Assembly: GCF_036417845.1 (NCBI RefSeq)
Contig: NC_089982.1
Coordinates: forward strand, 70,259,684-70,323,683
Length of the DNA: 64,000 bases
Direction: 5' to 3'
DNA from: Apteryx mantelli
Lineage: Eukaryota; Chordata; Aves; Apterygiformes; Apterygidae
The position numbers and the translations under genes are program-made. This document shows, piece by piece, positions 1-13,439 of this stretch. Each line of letters starts with the position of its first letter. The stretch's first letter is position 1. The notes under the pieces were generated by a model. The model was not told the DNA's origin, made no database searches, and was given only the letters and a program-made list of their open reading frames with translations.

Positions 1-329
1 TCTGTTCTTTAAAATCCTCTTGTTTCTCTTCCTTTTTTGCAAATTAAAAAACAGAGCCAATCTCTAGCACTCATAGTTTTCATGCTGTGTGTTTAACACA
101 AGATTTTTTTAGATTCACAAACATACTCTTTTTGTCATTGCTATAGTCACCACAGCTCTGACTACCTTTTCGGTGTGATTTAAACAGCGTCTTTTCCCTG
201 CAGCATTTTCATGACCTAACAAACGGTTATTTATTTCTTCGCTTATTAGTTTAAAAATGTAGTATAGTTTTCCCACCCGAAATACCAGTTTTTACATAAC
301 CTTGAGATGGCTATTCATCCTTTCTCGGG
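1..329. other. AT-rich noncoding flank
   Basis: AT-rich sequence with no recognisable gene, repeat or conserved domain. It runs into the CpG-rich block that begins near 330. Confidence 0.6.
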
Positions 330-530
330 AGGAGTTGAGGGGAAAGGTGCGGCGCCCCTCTAACTCGCAAGTGAAGCGCGTTGGCTGGGGTGCGCGGCGT
401 CGCTGCTTTCGGCGCGTCTCGGTGCGTGCCATCAGTCAGCGTGCAGGGGAGGCTGCTGCGCGCCCCGCCGGGGGCCGGGCCTCGGCCTTCGCCCGACTTT
501 GCCGAGCAGCACGGAGGGGCGCATTGTTCC
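330..530. promoter_or_regulatory. Small CpG-rich block (orphan CpG island candidate)
   Basis: Sharp switch from AT-rich to GC- and CpG-rich sequence with many CG dinucleotides (GCGCG, GGCGCG and CCGCCGGGGGCCGGG-type runs), ending near 530. It lies about 17 kb upstream of LDB2 with no exon in sight. The overlapping open frames of 84-100 residues are low-complexity, Arg/Ala-rich products of CpG composition. It may be a distal promoter of a noncoding RNA or a regulatory island. Confidence 0.55.
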
Positions 531-2311
531 TCGTCTTATATTTTGCGTGTTCTGTTTACAGAAAACAAGCCCGGTTCCCAGCACCAAAATGTTTCAGTTT
601 TTGAGCGTACTGTATGTTTGATGCACCTAATTTAAATAAATGACTTTCACATTTAAGCAATTAAACCTATAATTAGCACTGTTTGAATGAACTAATCAGC
701 TAATACCCTATGACACACAGTTCTTTTTTTTTCTCCAGATATTTTTAAAGGGAAAGGGTAGATGTTTATGAAAAATTGTAGGTGATGCATTATAAAAATA
801 TGCGTTGATTCATGGAAATTACAAAACAACACCACAAACTGTTTAGACCGATGTTCTCCTTTTGCCTTCCAGGGAATGTGGAATTATGTACACTCATTTC
901 CTCTGAATTCAAAGGAAAAGGCTGCAATAAACAAAGTATCAATTTTTTTAAAAATGTGGCAAGCTGCTACCACTATTCTGTGTTTTTAAAAATACCCCAA
1001 AGCACTTTTATAAGGCTGTCTACTCACTGTATTTTCAAATGTGTGCGTACATGTGATCCAGTGGTAGGAGAGCTGCGTGAGCCATACCCTAGGGATTCCC
1101 TCCAACGGGCAGAACGTTAGCCTCTCTCAATAAGATGGAAATTTATTAGGAGGAAATTATCCTGGTGTCCTCTGAAAAACAGCTTTTCTGATAAAAATCT
1201 TGTTCTCTGACAGCAGTCTAACAAGATACATTTGTTAGCTGTTTTTGATCCTTGGACTCATCTGTTAATTTTAATTCTTCTGTTGCACTGCTGTGTATTT
1301 ACGTTCTGAGGCAGACATGATCTATGTGTGCTCATTTGAGATTGAGGTGTCGGGGGTGAGAGAGCGCTCAAGTTTAGGAGAAAGCTAGCCTTTTATTTTT
1401 CCTTTTCCTCTAGTTAAAGAGGAAAAATCGTCCTTACAGTTCTATCAAAGCTGGAATTTGTTAATAAATTTTTGTGCCTCTTTGAATCTATGCTACTATA
1501 GTTCTCTATTACTATGGAAAGAAATATGTATAATTTATCATATAAATCATCTTTTCTCCAGCTCTTTTGTTCCTAAATGTTACAGTACCATACATAGGAC
1601 ATACGAATCACACCATATTCTAGCATTTTACTTTTTTTTTTCCTCAAACACCACTAAATGTCTTCAAATGCTGAAAACAGCTTGACCACCCTTGAGTTGT
1701 TCAGCTCACACCAGTCTTCCTATTCTCATTCCAGCTCCATTAAAACTGGGATTCAGGACCCTGCTTTCCAGCCTAATTTTTCCTTGAATCTTTGCCTCAC
1801 GTAGGGTGCAGGCTGGAAAGTTTTCAAAGCAGGAATGTGGATTTTTAATGAATGAAGCTGACATTGGGAACCCTCCCCCCAGCATTATGAATTGCCAAAG
1901 TTAGTAGGTATATAGGGAGCAGAAAGCACTGAAGGAAGGTGCCAGATGGTCTTTTGTGGTTATATGGTTCACCAAAACTTAAGAGATCTGGTTTCTATTC
2001 CTATGTGATAACTAGCCTCTGAAAGCACTTTTTCATCTGCCAAGCTTAAGAGAAGAGCTAATTTAGATTTAGGTTCCTTTTGTTAAACATTCGGGGGAGG
2101 ATGGGAGGGAAGACAGGGGTCACAAGAAAGTACTGACTTATCAAAACTTTTTTTAATAGGATTGGAATCAGCCACACTTTTGATGGAAAATGTCAGGTTC
2201 AGTAGGGGTTTTCTTTTCTAAAGAAGAGAATGAGACAGTCCTGCTCTATCTGTGAGAACCAATACCTTGGTTTGTGGAACATTCAGACAAGATCTGGGTT
2301 TGAATTGCCGG
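531..2311. other. Noncoding flank, nothing recognised
   Basis: AT-rich intergenic sequence with short T-runs (for example near 725 and 1630). The open frames here are short and match no family I know. Confidence 0.6.
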
Positions 2312-2376
2312 GTTCAGAGCAGAAATTTGAACCTCGGGCTTCTACACTCTTGAGCAAAGGATTTGACTAGCCAGTC
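2312..2376 (-). repeat. Old tRNA-derived SINE relic (MIR-like head, antisense)
   Basis: CAGAGCAGAAATTTGAACCT followed by CGGGCTTC resembles the reverse complement of a SINE box B region (GGTTCGAATCCC type). GGATTTGACTAGCCA about 35 bases later resembles the reversed box A region (TGGTTAGAGC type). Highly diverged; the family name is uncertain. Confidence 0.4.
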
Positions 2377-5300
2377 ACTTCCCATGGTAATAGTCTTTCT
2401 GTCTAATGTTTACAGACTGTCTCCATCCAGACTGAGGGGAAACATTAATTTTGTGAAGCTTTAATAGGCAGGAAAATGACTTTTTCCCTGGCACTTCTGA
2501 AAGCCAGTCTATAGGTATCTGAAGCACTAACAGCTCTCACTGTAGATGACATTAGGAGTGACAGATGTTCAGCAGCTCAGGCAAATCAAGCCCTCAGTGT
2601 CTGAAGTTGGGCATCTAATGACTTGAGGTCCCCCAAACTTCTGGAAATTTACACATTTTAACCATAATCTTGCCCTGCTTCAGCGCCTGTACACAAAATG
2701 GAGGCACTTGCACCCTGCTATCGAACAGGGAAGCTCATCAGTACAGCAGGAGGTGCCTCCCCTTGAGTATATACTATACTGATGAAGTTCCTAAAGGAGC
2801 TCATGAGAAGAGAGATAGTTTCTTATTCAGTGCAGGTTTTGGATAAAAAATAGCAAATATTGCATGATAGGGCTGGCAAGGTTCACACACTGGCTGAAGA
2901 GACCTAGTTAGGAAAGACAGCTCAGTTATCCTCTCTTGAGAAGCTTCTCCCACATTAAGAGCCTTCTGAGTACCGATACTCAGCAACAGGAGGGGGCAGG
3001 TGGCCCTGCAGCACCTAGGGATGTGATCGGATTCCTGCAGAGGCACCTTGGAAATTCAGCTATTATCTCAGGAGGAAAATTAACTGGACCTTTTCTTAGC
3101 ACACATCTCCCAACCCTCTGAAAGCCATAAAATATTGCTCGGGCAATGCTATAAAGCAATTACTTCAGCCATAATTGTATAGATTTGGTTTGGAACAAAG
3201 TGTTTTTACTAACAGGAAACTCATTATTTGTAGAGCAGTATGAAAATGGAAAGACTTCAAAACGATTTTAATATAATTTTTGTATGTAATAATCTCCATA
3301 TGATATAAATGATGGTTGTTCTGATTAAGCATTGACAGCCATTACCTCTGAATGCAATTCTTCAAATAGCAGGAAATACCCAGTTAAAGCAGTCTGTAAC
3401 ATAGGCAGTCCTCCTACACAGCACACTAACCTATCACTTTGTTAGGGGTTACACCTTTACAGGGCTGTTAGCATAGCTAACCTGGTGCAGCAAAAATTAT
3501 GCCTGAAAAATAGTTTCTGAGTACTACCCTGCTTGATTCAAAGTTCGAAATTCTACTTTTAAAAGTAGTAATGCTATTTTCAAAACTATTCTGCTTGTTG
3601 TTTCTATTCATTGTTTCCATGGTAGAGCTGAAAAACTATTACAGCTGTGTTTTGGGTGGTCTATTGTATACCACTGTTGGTTTTGATTATTACGTTCAAC
3701 ACTCTCTTGGTATGTGTTTCACTGTCTCACTGTCTCCACACAAATAAGGAGTGGTGCTGCCTCCACCCCTTGTTTATACAATTGCTTTGTGGTTACAAAG
3801 TGGGAAACCTAATTTATTTGCCCTCCTCTGCCTAAGGGGACTCACATCTCCATACAGCACTTCCTAGGGGTGTGCCCTAACCATGAGGTTATAGTTTAAT
3901 TTTGAAGGGGGCATCACTCTGCCCTTCCTGCAGGAAAAGTCATGGAGCCAAACATGGAACACACACAAAGGAGCAGGATTCAAAGTCCAAGTGATTAGAG
4001 CAGCTAGCTGAGATGAAGACACCACGTTTCTGCTTCTTAGACTGTGTTTTACATTGGACATCATCAGAAAAAAACAAAAATCCAAGGAGTATAAATAGAT
4101 AAAGGGCAAGGTATAGCTGACCTGATTTTTAAATACGCTGTTACAAAGACCTGCTAAAGTCAATCAGGTAATACATAGTGCATTTGCCTGGAATATACTG
4201 ATCAGTGTAAGAAAGACTGGTTTTCAAATAACGTGTGTTTGCATGTCTGTATTTGGGCATCACTCCAGAAGATGTGATTTATTAAAGGTTCAGAACCCTC
4301 AGATCTGAATTATGAGTAGTTAAAACACAGATTGCTGTCTGTAAGACACACACCTCATTTGCTGTGGAAGATGGGAAAATAAAAAGTGCTTCCTTTGACC
4401 CAAAATTGTGAAAATGAGTAACTGTGGGTGTAAAATGAGTTATTGTCTGTGTAAAATGGTGATTGTAAATACAGTATGTCTGAGCTGACCAGCAGAACAC
4501 ATACTGTCTTGTATAGCAGCTAGAGAGGATTGGAGTAAACTAAAATTGCATTGTGGCCTGTCTTCTTCCTCTTTGCAATTATACAGCATTTCACCTTCTG
4601 CAGCTGAGGCAGGACCTTGCAGCCTAGCCATAAAAAAAATCCTTTAGGAACTTGCACTTGAAGTGGGCTTAGGACAGTTGATGCATACCTATCTGGAATC
4701 AAAAGTAATTGATGCCTTATAACAGTCAACAGAGAAGTTTTTTAGGCCACACTTTTTTTTTTAAAACTGAACAGTCTCATATGCTTTTAATTACTTGATG
4801 TAAATGTTACCATTTTAATTTGGTTTTCATTGTGCAGTTTTCACCAAAAACAGGAAATTTGTAAAGGCAGGCTTTTTAATTCAAATGATTATTCATAACT
4901 TTGGATGTTTGTCTGAAATTCGTCTGAACTTTCTGCATGTGTGTGTGTAGATTAGTTCTGGAAATCTGTTTTTTTGTACGTAAGATCTCCAGTTTGGGGT
5001 TTGAGATGGTATCAAGGTAAAAGTAAAAACAAAACAAAAATCCAGGCTATTATTTGAGCATCTCTGGATCTGAACTAGGATCAACTCCAAAGCTGCAAAG
5101 TTGCAAAAGCGTACAAGGCAGGACACAACAGCCTTTTATACCCTTAAAAAATTTACTAAGCTTCCCTATTCATCAGGAACAGACTGCTGTGTCCTACTTG
5201 ACTTAACAGTAGAGCATTTGGTAGAGTATGGACATAAGTCTGGGCTGAATGCGGATGACTACAAGCCACACAGATCATGCTGTGACCCTCCTCTCTTTCC

Positions 5301-5814
5301 TCTGACTGTACCCAAGCCTTGAATATATATTTCAAGAAACTGTGGCCTGAACACAGACGGTTGATCACAGTTGCAGTAGAGTAAACTTTTAGTATATCTT
5401 CACATTGACAGTGAACCGGATATCAGACTTTAACCTGAAGCATTTTGCTTTCCTATAAAATAAAAATATTCTGTCCTAAATTAGAACTTTTAAAAACATA
5501 AAAACCAAAAAGCCAACTCTTTTTGACTGGCTGCACTGATTTCCATATAATTCCAAGTTTCCTATCTCTGATTTCCCATGCACTCCCTCTTACCTTTGCT
5601 GATCTCCCACGAAACCCTGGCAGGATATCAGCAGATCTGATAGTTTCTTCTGGGCTGTCTGCCGTTGCCATATTTTATGTACTTCAGGGTTTCTGTGGGA
5701 TTGATGATGCACAATACATCATTGGACTGCTGTGACCAAACAAGGTTTGTGTGCTGCAGCTTGACCCCTAGCATTGTGCCAGAAATGCTGGGACCTATCA
5801 AGGGGCTGAAGAAA
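2377..5814. other. Noncoding flank, nothing recognised
   Basis: AT-leaning sequence with no recognisable exon or RNA gene. Open frames of 60-100 residues on both strands overlap each other and look like chance. Confidence 0.6.
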
Positions 5815-6110
5815 GATGAGTGAATGTGTGTGAGGGATAGAGGAACAGCGTTGAAACAGAGCAGACCTTGGGTAGGAGGAGAGGTCTAAAAACAGTGGCA
5901 GGGGAAGAGTTAGTAGGTGTTTTAGAAATATTTGAAAGTGAAGGGAACATGCAAATACTGTAGTTCAGGATAAGATGTAAAGAATAGGCTACTGGGGGAA
6001 CGAAGGTTGGAAACTGAACAGAAAGGAAGGAAAAGAAAAAGGTGAGTTTGGACTGGGAGAATGATGAGTGTAGGGCAGGGTGATGGTCAAGAGGAAGCTT
6101 CTTTAGGATT
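5815..6110 (+). other. Purine-rich (G+A) tract
   Basis: About 300 bases of + strand with marked purine excess, rich in GGAAGG, GAAAGG and GGGAGA motifs, including GGTGAGTTT near 6041. No open frame of note. It is a strand-asymmetric composition block and not a simple repeat. Confidence 0.5.
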
Positions 6111-6272
6111 TATTAAAATAAGAACCATTGTAACTATACATTTAGCTAAACTGAAATATACATTCCAACCTTTATGAAATAGCCCATCCCTAACTGCAGT
6201 CCACTGCTGTACAAGGTTACTTGTGCTACGCGGATCAGTGTTTATGTCGGTGCTGCAGGCAGGGGCAGTTTG

Positions 6273-6307
6273 TGATGCCTGGGTGATGCCTGGGTGATGC
6301 CTGGGTG
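6273..6307 (+). repeat. 11-bp tandem repeat, three copies
   Basis: Three exact copies of TGATGCCTGGG run head to tail from 6273 to 6305, followed by a degenerate TGAGCC. Confidence 0.95.
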
Positions 6308-7745
6308 AGCCTTGCAGTGGTGTCCCAGTCCTGTGCTGGGAAGTCGACTGGGCATGCTGTCTGCCACTTTACCTTGCTTCCCACTGGAGGAAGCCCCAGC
6401 TGCATAAGCTGCAGTGTAGGACTATAGGTACATCAGTTTGGGCAGCTGGGGGATTAGTGCCACAAGGCACACTGGAGAGTGAATCTGCCTTGATACGCAC
6501 AGCCAGATTCCACTTAGCTGATGCTTCTGTGATATGTGTAGGAACAGCAGAAGATGATTTGAGCACAATATGTCTATGAAAATGCCATTCTGAAATTAGC
6601 AATAAATGATGTCAGGCTCTATGCATGATATATGTTCCTGGTTTCTTACAAGAAACATCATTAACTTAAATTTTAGATTGTTAAAATGCATGTACCACGA
6701 TCACATACTGTAAAAATCTAAGAAATGGCTAGTACAGTCACTCAGCTCACTGTCCAAGTCTTCCATCTCAGTGTCACCTCTTGCTTCCTCATCTCAATGA
6801 GTACTCTCTTAGAAAGAAGAACGGTTGTGGGAGATGCATGAAGAAGACAAATACATGCAAGTGAAAATTTTGGAAAAGGTGGCGACAGGGTCAATCCTCT
6901 CAGTATTATAGCCCCATTTCCACACTGTCTGAGGGTATAAGGACATGTACGATCCATGTCTTTGTAAAAGCTTGCATTTCTCCTAAAGTGGCAGGTGCTT
7001 GCTTTTGGTTTAGACAAGAAACACCGTAAGACTCTGCCAGTGTGACTCAGTTGGATTATTCTGAATCAAGAAAATTAATGTGAATTTTAATTTCAGCATT
7101 TCCAAAGTGGCAAAGACTTAAAATGGTGTCATAGTGCATATATATACAATTAAGACCTTCCAGGAAGTGTGAAAGAGCTAACAGCAGTAAACATATAGAA
7201 ATTAGTCTGGACAAGTTTTAAACAAGAAACATTATTTTAAAATGTTTCCTCTTTACCAGTTAATCAAAATGAAGTGAAAGTTTGGAATTCTTCAAAAAGA
7301 TATTAGTGGCTTTGACTTATTTGTAATCAGATGTGCTCTCTGAAACTGCTTAGGATATGCCTGACCTGAACAAACGAAGGCGCGATTGCAGCTCATATAT
7401 GTACTAGCTGCCATCTACCTTGCAAAGGGAATGGTAGCAGCAAAGAGAGAACCCCCGGACAGTCCCTCCATGGACTTGACTGCCCATTCGGATTATACAC
7501 ACATCCTGATCCCCTGCCCTGCATTGTGCTTTTAATGGCTTTATTACTCCTCTAGAAAACTGTAAGCAAATCTGCTTATGGCTAAACACACTAAATTCTG
7601 GTCTGACCCATAATGCCATGCAAATCTTAATCTAAACTCAGTTTGTCAAAGTGTGAAATGATTGGATTGCAACGTTGTTTTAATGGCAAATTTCAGTGTA
7701 GACTTAAGATGCATGAACACCTCATTTGTTTTAACCTCTATATAA
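6308..7745. other. Noncoding flank, nothing recognised
   Basis: Ordinary intergenic sequence without recognisable exons or repeats. The short open frames are not family-like. Confidence 0.6.
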
Positions 7746-7868
7746 CATATATTACTAATAGGTGTGATTATAATGTGTATATATGTACGTTATATACATA
7801 TATGAGATATATATGTATATACACACGTACTAAAATGCACATGCACACATACATGTTATATATATGAA
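7746..7868. repeat. TA/TATG/CA-rich degenerate microsatellite
   Basis: Alternating pyrimidine-purine sequence dominated by TATATG, ATATAC and CACATG units. It is probably a decayed dinucleotide repeat. Confidence 0.75.
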
Positions 7869-9940
7869 ATACAAGGTTGTAGGAAGATTTAAGAATATTT
7901 TCAGTGCTTGTCCTGTTAATGTAAAGTAGCCCTGTGATTGTCCTTATTATGTTAATAATTCTTTAGCTGACTAAATGTCATCCTTCCTTTCTTGCACACT
8001 TTCCTTTTTCTCCCCCCAAAATCTTAAGGTTTTAATTTTAAAAAATGCAAAACCTAGAATGTTCTGAATTAGAATTGCCATACCTGAACTCAGTCTGAAA
8101 GTTCATTTTTTTATCATGTTAGGGATCAGCTGGTTTTAAAATAATTGGCATTGTTGTGCTACCTTTTCTAGCTAAGACACAGGAAAGTTTGCCTGCAGGT
8201 GCTGTGATAACTTCAATTGCTTTTTTGCTTTTGCAAGTTAACAGAAATATCTTACCAGTTAATTTAAAGCCTTTTATGTCCCCTCCAAAGTTTCAGTCTT
8301 TACTGGATTCACATCTGCAGTTTTATTTAATATGAACCAGATGTTGAAATCAAGGCAATATTTATTAGGATGCTTGCACTGGAGAAGGCTTGCTAGCAAC
8401 AATGTGTTGTGCTAGAAGCAAAGCTTTCTAATCAGCAACCTTCAAACTTCATTTTACAAGCAGATAGATGTGGACAAATGTACATAAAATTCCAAAGCTA
8501 TGGTACTTCATACACAGAACGCTGTGATGTTGTTAAAACTGCAGGTTGCTAATACACCAGTATAAATGAGCATGCATGGTTGCCAAATCTGTGTGATAGG
8601 GTGACGCCGAGAAATAAGACAACAGACAGCCGAGAGCAGAATGCAAAGTTAAAGTCAAAAATCAGCAGTAGTGATGAAAGCAGCTGGGGCTGCTGCTCTG
8701 GAGCAGCTCATCGGTGGCACCCGGCCTCCAGGAGAGGCAGCAGCTCTGAGCAGGGCTCAGCCACAAGTCAGAGGGATCTGCCGCTTCTCCGGGGATGTCC
8801 ACATCTTTTCACGCTCTCTGGAATATGTGTACATCCCAGGCATGTTTAAGATGTGTCTGGTGTTTTTAAAATCCTGAATTAGATACGTGGTCTCTTTTTT
8901 GGTCACTGTTTGGGTATAGGTCTTTGAGTATCATTCCTGGAAGTTATGAAGTGTAGAAGAAATAGAATATATGACATAGAAGAGATAAAGATTTATTCAC
9001 TATATATTTTGCTTAGACTCTATTTTTCTGTGCAAAATCATTATTCACTAAAAGGAGAGGCATAGCCAGTCTTTCGCCCTCATGAGCTGGAACATTTTGC
9101 TCTTGCAGCATAATCAGATTTTCCAAGCAAAACTCCTGGTTATTTCAGTCACATTTATGCAGCTGTACAAGGCCTTGGCAAAATTCAAGCACTGCAGAGC
9201 ATGGTAACATTTCAAATATAAAAATTAAATCAATAATGTATACTTAAATTTTAAAGGGCAAATTAAAAAAAGTATATTGTGCCTACAAAATATGCATGCA
9301 GGTAACTGATTGGATTTCTCATGTATTAAGTGCACAGTCTACAAATGTGGAGAGAGCACCTGCACACAGTGATATCCAGAATCTAAATGGATAATATTTA
9401 GCATGCTTTCATTTCCTGGCAAGTTTTGGTTTGTGTTTTGCAAGTGCAAAGGTTTAAGTTTAAGATCAAATCTTTATAAAGAACTGAGAATGAGTTTGAA
9501 ACACAAAATAAAAGACTCCTAGAAAGTCTGTGTAGGAGATGTTATATTCCAATATACTTCTTTTTCTGATGTTGTTTGGGTCTTACTATTAAAATAATTC
9601 AATAAATAAAACAGAGTGGCATTGCACGTTTTGTAATAAGACATAACTGTTGGTTCAAAGCAATAGGAAGAATGCTGTACAGGCTTTGGTGGGAGTTTGG
9701 CTCAGTTGAAGGACAGAGGCCTAATTGCATGAACCAAAAAATTGCTGTCGAATTAATCCCTGTCTTGGTACCAGGCACAGAACTTCTCCGTGCATCATTC
9801 CCTTTCATGCCAGTTTTCCTCTCTATCCATCACTTGTTCTACTTGGTGTCTGGAATAGTGTATGTCTGTGCTATGCAAGATCCAAATATGAATCTGTAAG
9901 CTATAAATTCCTGAGGTATAACTGCATTTCTGCCACTGAT
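7869..9940. other. Noncoding flank, nothing recognised
   Basis: AT-rich, with a slightly GC-richer patch at about 8600-8810 that holds two overlapping open frames of 68 and 89 residues with no family resemblance. No repeat of known type is recognised. Confidence 0.55.
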
Positions 9941-10120
9941 TTCCTCAGTTTTTCTCTTTCTTACCTTCCCCACCTGTAAAATGGGGAGAGCTACCTATAC
10001 CTGGGAAGTTGCATAATTTTATCTTGCTTATTGCTAATCACTGCAGTGTCTCTATGAATGTTTGTAAAGCTCTTTGAAGATGAAAATTGCCAAAGAAGTG
10101 CTAGGGATGATTATTATAAG
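9941..10120 (+). repeat. Old MIR/CORE-SINE or L3-type 3' tail relic
   Basis: TTCCTCAGTTTTTC is followed by CACCTGTAAAATGGGGAGAG, GCTACCTATACC and later TGTAAAGCTCTTTGAAGATG and GATTATTATAAG. These blocks come in the order of the classic MIR/L2/L3 tail (CTGTAAAATGGGG ... GTAAAGCGCTTTG ... TATTATTAT). Substantially diverged but unmistakable in layout. Confidence 0.75.
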
Positions 10121-13100
10121 TTAATGAATAAATTTCAACATGTATTTGATTGCCAGGTAATTCAGAAGGGAATCACCAACCCTTCCCTCTTTTCGAAGAA
10201 GAGAAGTTGACAGTCAGCTAGTTGCTAATTAGCACTCAACTGAAATGCCTCCAAAGCTGAGTGCTCCCAGTTGAGTCCTTTAAAAAGTAAGCTTTCAACT
10301 AATTGAAATATGCTGGAAGTTGAGCGGTGGGTGAGGTCTGTAACAGGTAAATCAGTACTGTGAAGTCAAAAGAGTGGAAAGAATATTAAGCTTTTTCAGG
10401 TAGAGACAAGAACTTTTGGGGAAACCCTAGCCAAGATAAGCATCTCTCTTTCATAATCAAACGTCTTTTCCCTTTCTCTGGCCTACTTTGTAATTTGTCA
10501 TAAACAGGCTGTCTTGTGAGAGCAAGTTAGGAAGGAAGGTTTACTTGAAAACTGTGTGTGAGTGTGGTTTTCTGTATTTTTTAGAAGCATATATTGAGAC
10601 ATGGGTTATAGTGATTCTTACTCAGGGCAGGGGTAGACTTAGGAAATTTGGCAAACATGCTTTGCTGTAAGATTTACAAAGCCTTAAGATTAGAGCTGAG
10701 TGACCGTGCCACCTGCATTTAACTTATGTTTAGTTTATATTTAAGGGAAACGAGTGGTATCAGAAAGAAGCTTGGAGTCTCACAGTCCTTGCCTCTGTGC
10801 TTGCCTGATTTTTGGCTCGTGGGTCAGTCTCCCAGACTATATCTCTGTTCCTGTAGCCTCTCCCCACCACCACTTTGTTGGATGTTTTTGGCCATCTGCC
10901 AAATACATCCAATAAACAACAGAACTGTCTTCTCTGCTGCTGAAGGCTATATTCTTCCTCAGGCGCTGGGAGACGGCTGCAAGAGGTAAATGACAAATTT
11001 CATCCTTTCTTTTCCCTGCCTGACTGCTCTGGATTCACCATCCTCAGGATCAGCTCTCCAGGCTTACCTCAGGGAGAACTCACTTAACTAAACTTGTTGA
11101 GTGGCTTGGGAGAAGAATCTTAGTTGCTTCAGATAGCACTTCTCAGCATCAGCCTCCAATAATCACCCATCCCAAACTTCAGCAATTTATATGGTGGCAG
11201 GAGAAAAAACACAGGGTGGAGTGAGAAACGGTGGAAGAAGATATAGAAACAGTTCAGGGAAAAAACTCAGGAAAGTGGCAATGGGCAAATAGGGATGATA
11301 TGAAGGAAAGTGAGAGAAATGGAGTTAGCACTGAGATGAGGGGAAAATGGAGCAAGAAAAACAGAAGTGTTCTTGAAGCTGCTGAATTCTGGAAAGCAGC
11401 TTTCATGGCATCCTCAGAACTGCTGTAAAACCAAAGTATACGACGTCTCTTTGGCTTTTTGCTAGTCTGGGAGATGATCTGATCCTGTCAATGGGCAAAT
11501 GTTTGTTGGTATCCTGAAACTATTGCAGTCAATCGGGAAGCCCCGTTGGATATCAAGGGCAGAGCAGTCACACTTGGGACCTCGTTCTCCTTCCCCTGAG
11601 CCTCATGGAGCTGCTTCCCTTGACAGGTTCACCTCTGGCATGGTAATGATGTACTTTGTACTGGCAGCGACCAGATGTGATGGAGGGTAGAAGCAGGCCT
11701 CCCAAATCTACTGCCCCCTGAGACTGAAGCTATACAGTGTGATGGCTGCCGTGCTGACAACACAGTGAGGAGCAAACTGAAGCCTCTAGTGCTTAAAGCG
11801 CAGATCTCTCCCTTGTGAGCTGAAGAGCCGGACTGTGCAGCTGGGAGCTCGAGCAGCCTGATAGCCTCTCTGCATGAGGTGCAAAGGGAGGACACTTACC
11901 ACCCCAGAACAGTGGGTTACCACAGCTTAATTGGAGAGAGCATAACTCGGTTTGTCTGCTGTGTCTTGGTATGTTTAGAGGGCTCATCACTCTAACACCA
12001 AGATGGGATTTGCTCCACTTTAAATTTGGGTCCTGTTTTCCTCCCCAGCCCTACCTGCTGTAGGTTGCTATACATGTACGGTATGTGTGAAGCAGGCAGA
12101 CTGCTTGCTCAGGTATCGGCAGGCTCCTCAAAGGCTGCATTCAGTTGAGCATTCATAAAGTTCTTAGACAAAATGTAAAATCCATTTGATTATGTACAAA
12201 GACCTTGTATACACTGGGCAACTAAAAAAATATTTAAAATCCCTGTTGTGCTATCATCTGTTCAGAGGCACTTCTAGCAACACTGGCGTGTGTCTAGAGC
12301 TCTAACTCTTAAAAGTCAAATTTATTGTCATTAAATAGGTGAAAAGAATCCTTAGAATTGTCCTATGTAAGGAATTATCTTTATGTGTAATTTATGTAAG
12401 GCAGGTTTGAGTTTGCAAAAAGCCTGGAACATTAAAAAAGGTGCGAATCGTTCTTGCTGCACTGTAAACCGTGAAATACATTACTTTTGGTGTGTCCTGC
12501 TTAGGGATTTTTGAAAAACCTTTCTGCTAAAAATAATCATGTCATTTATTAATGACAGAAGAGAACATTAATCGTGACCAAAAAAAAAAAAGTAGTCTAC
12601 ATGAAAAAAGCCTGGAAGCATATACTGAGCCAGGCAAATATTTTTAACAACATATTCAACAAATTTATTTACTTTTCTATACACAAATTGTCTGTGAATG
12701 GACAGTGTTTTCCTGAATATGTTTCTTTTTTATTTCAATATATTAATATTTAATGGAAGCAAATCACAGCTTCTGGGTTTCTTATAAATTGTGAGCATCT
12801 GATATGTTGTACACTATAGCTGTAGAAATTAATGGCAGCACTCAGTTCTGAAATCTTTCAAAATTCTGTGTTTGACCTCAGTGATTGGGCATGTATTATA
12901 AATGGTGGGGTATTGTTGATATTTTTTCACTGAGTCTCCCAACTTTTCATAAGCAAATTTCATTTAGTCACAAAACCCAACATCGTGTATGAACATTCAC
13001 GGTAAAACAGTTTTGTTCTTTTACCAAAGGTCACTTGATCAAAAAATATTTAATGTTATCTGGCTTTTTATTGGGAAACTAGAGGGTTTTGTATAACCAA

Positions 13101-13439
13101 AGGACAGTCTAAATAGGTGGTTTTGGTTAATGTTTTATAGAAATACATGGTTGCTTGAGGGGTCTGAAGAAATCTCATTTCTTCTAGTTATTAGCTCTTT
13201 GCTTGCTGTGTACCTTTAACTAAGTAATATCAGGCTCTTCCTTTCCTGCCTTTTCAAGAGCTACAAACCACCTCAAATGTATCCATGCAAACCTGACTTA
13301 CTGACAAAGACCCAACAGTCAGCGCATACCAGGCACAAACACAGCCATTACCCCTGTTTTCATGTGTACCTCTTTTCTGCATTATTATTATGGAGCGGTT
13401 ATTAAAAATAGTGCAGCCTTCAGAGCTGCTTCGGTGGTC
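10121..13439. other. Noncoding flank with a purine-rich stretch
   Basis: About 11200-11400 is purine-rich on the + strand, with many GGAAA, GAGAAA and GGGGAAAA motifs. An A-run lies at 12580-12591. No exon is recognised. Confidence 0.55.

Noticed and set aside
5750..5812. Possible third copy of the GGGGCAG / GTACAGC repeat tail
   Set aside because: Only CTAGCATTGTGCCAGA and GCTGGGACC resemble it. The other hallmark blocks are missing, so chance is likely.
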